DNA of 6,462 bases, taken from Rickettsiaceae bacterium (GTDB lineage: Bacteria; Pseudomonadota; Alphaproteobacteria; Rickettsiales; Rickettsiaceae). Under the pieces are notes generated by a model. The model saw nothing but the letters and a program-made list of their open reading frames with translations, had not been told where the DNA came from and did not search any database. The stretch covers positions 1 to 6,462 of the forward strand of contig JAIOYD010000087.1 in the NCBI GenBank assembly GCA_021741285.1. Reading direction: 5' to 3'. Position 1 is the stretch's first letter. Every line of letters begins with the position of its first letter. A program made the translations under genes and the position numbers. Of this stretch, positions 5,749 to 6,462 are shown one piece after another.

Positions 5749-6375
5749 ATGCTTGGCTCAAATGCACTTCAAGCATTAGCTAGCATTGCAAATCTATTTG
5801 GCAATAGTAAAGGCAATTTTAGTCATGCACAAATGTTTTGTAACGATATAAAAAATGGTTTATCTATTAGCTATAAGGCATTGAAGGACTATAAGCTAGC
5901 TGGACTTGTAAAAGATGGGACTGTTTGTCCTATTAAAGATTTAGGCGGAATTGAAATGATGGATGGACTTTTTGGGTTAAATCTTGCGAAACATTTTAAA
6001 TTTGATGCAGATCTTGCAAGCCCAGTAGGAGCAAGGGGAGCTAAAGTAAGTGAAGAGGATGAATTTGCACAGGCTATTAAGCTTAGCAAACTTAGCGCTC
6101 AAGAAGAAAGTGACTTATCTGAAGCATTAAGATTAAATAAAATTGAGGCTGATAATAAAGCGCAAACTCAACAACAGACAAAAAAGCAACTTCTTTCAAT
6201 AGTATATAATAAAGCAATTGATGACGCAGAACAAGCTGGACATGAATTAAGCCATGCTAAACTATCTACAATTTTTGATGAGTCCACTCATAATGTAGAG
6301 CATTTTTTAACTCAAAATTTAGACTTATTAGGACTTGATTCTGATGTTTTATATGAAATATATAGTGCAGAATAG
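5749..6375 (+). CDS. Protein with two tandem ubiquitin-interacting-motif-like helices; candidate host-directed effector
   Basis: The 208-residue protein is not a recognised bacterial family. Residues 102-113 (EEDEFAQAIKLS) fit the eukaryotic UIM pattern of acidic cluster, hydrophobic, x-x-Ala-hydrophobic-x-x-Ser: Phe106, Ala109, Ile110, Ser113. Residues 119-130 (EESDLSEALRLN) repeat it with Leu123, Ala126, Leu127 and Asn130 in place of Ser, followed by Glu133. The two Ala are 17 residues apart. The N-terminus (1-20) is mildly hydrophobic or amphipathic and is no clear signal peptide. Residues 136-208 look helical and acidic (ending LYEIYSAE). In eukaryotes, UIMs bind ubiquitin. Bacteria generally lack ubiquitin, so a role in a host cell is the natural inference, unproven here. 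AGGGAG about 7 nt before the ATG supports the start. The gene has its own promoter and a terminator just after the stop. Confidence 0.75.
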   Translation: MLGSNALQALASIANLFGNSKGNFSHAQMFCNDIKNGLSISYKALKDYKLAGLVKDGTVCPIKDLGGIEMMDGLFGLNLAKHFKFDADLASPVGARGAKVSEEDEFAQAIKLSKLSAQEESDLSEALRLNKIEADNKAQTQQQTKKQLLSIVYNKAIDDAEQAGHELSHAKLSTIFDESTHNVEHFLTQNLDLLGLDSDVLYEIYSAE

Positions 6376-6403
6376 ATTATATTTATTCTCTCTAATAGTA
6401 AAA

Positions 6404-6440
6404 TAAAGAAGCTGACAGCATGTCGTTATCAGCTTCTTTA
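6404..6440 (+). terminator. Stem-loop terminator after the UIM-like gene
   Basis: TAAAGAAGCTGA (6404-6415) pairs perfectly over 12 bp with TCAGCTTCTTTA (6429-6440) around a 13-nt loop. It starts about 30 nt after the stop codon. The following T-run is broken (TTCTTTA within the stem arm, then CATAAT), so termination may be only moderately efficient. The symmetric stem could act in both directions. Confidence 0.65.
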
Positions 6441-6447
6441 CATAATA

Positions 6448-6462
6448 GACCTCTTGCATAAC
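6448..6462. mobile_element. Probable terminal inverted repeat of an insertion sequence (cut by the window edge)
   Basis: The last bases, GACCTCTTGCATAAC preceded by TA, resemble the GAGACCTTTGCA-type ends of some IS5-family elements. They follow directly after a terminator, where insertions are tolerated. No transposase is in view, so this rests on pattern memory alone. Confidence 0.35.

Overview
The window is AT-rich, with GC-poorer intergenic DNA, and carries insertion-sequence remnants, a decayed gene and at least one protein with eukaryote-type sequence motifs. This suggests an intracellular or host-associated proteobacterium, possibly Rickettsiales-like. That is inference from gene style; no rRNA or other phylogenetic marker is present.

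Layout. (1) 2-130, + strand: the last 42 codons of an IS630-type transposase. (2) 174-564, - strand: a relatively GC-rich decayed gene, readable in two frames joined by an apparent frameshift, family unknown. (3) 638-674: a minus-strand rho-independent terminator. (4) 771-1622, - strand: a 283-residue basic protein with two glycine/alanine-rich hydrophobic segments. (5) 1623-1964: a divergent intergenic region with a 24-bp perfect palindrome and putative promoters both ways. (6) 1965-2192, + strand: a 75-residue small membrane protein with three Cys and an Asp/His-rich tail, followed by a 14-bp stem-loop. (7) 2472-5484, + strand: a tight four-gene cluster of dps, the two large subunits of a cyanide-insensitive-type cytochrome bd quinol oxidase (cydA/cioA and cydB/cioB), and a DUF2474/CydX-like small subunit. 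(8) 5581-6440, + strand: a good sigma70-type promoter, a 30-codon ORF, and a 208-residue protein with two tandem matches to the eukaryotic ubiquitin-interacting motif, closed by a 12-bp terminator hairpin. (9) The last 15 bases look like the edge of another insertion sequence.

How the genes may work together. Dps oxidises and stores Fe(II) using peroxide. The bd oxidase reduces O2 to water with quinol electrons and resists nitric oxide, cyanide and peroxide stress. Putting them in one transcription unit makes a compact oxygen/iron-stress module, suited to a bacterium living in or on a host cell. The two flanking unknown proteins (Gly/Ala-rich membrane-hairpin candidate and UIM-like protein) are plausible host-interaction factors, but their functions are not shown by the sequence.

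Most novel points: the tandem UIM-like protein, with a 30-codon ORF upstream in the same frame separated by one TAG; and an 18-nt exact repeat that would make the 3' UTR of the minus-strand gene perfectly antisense to dps mRNA.
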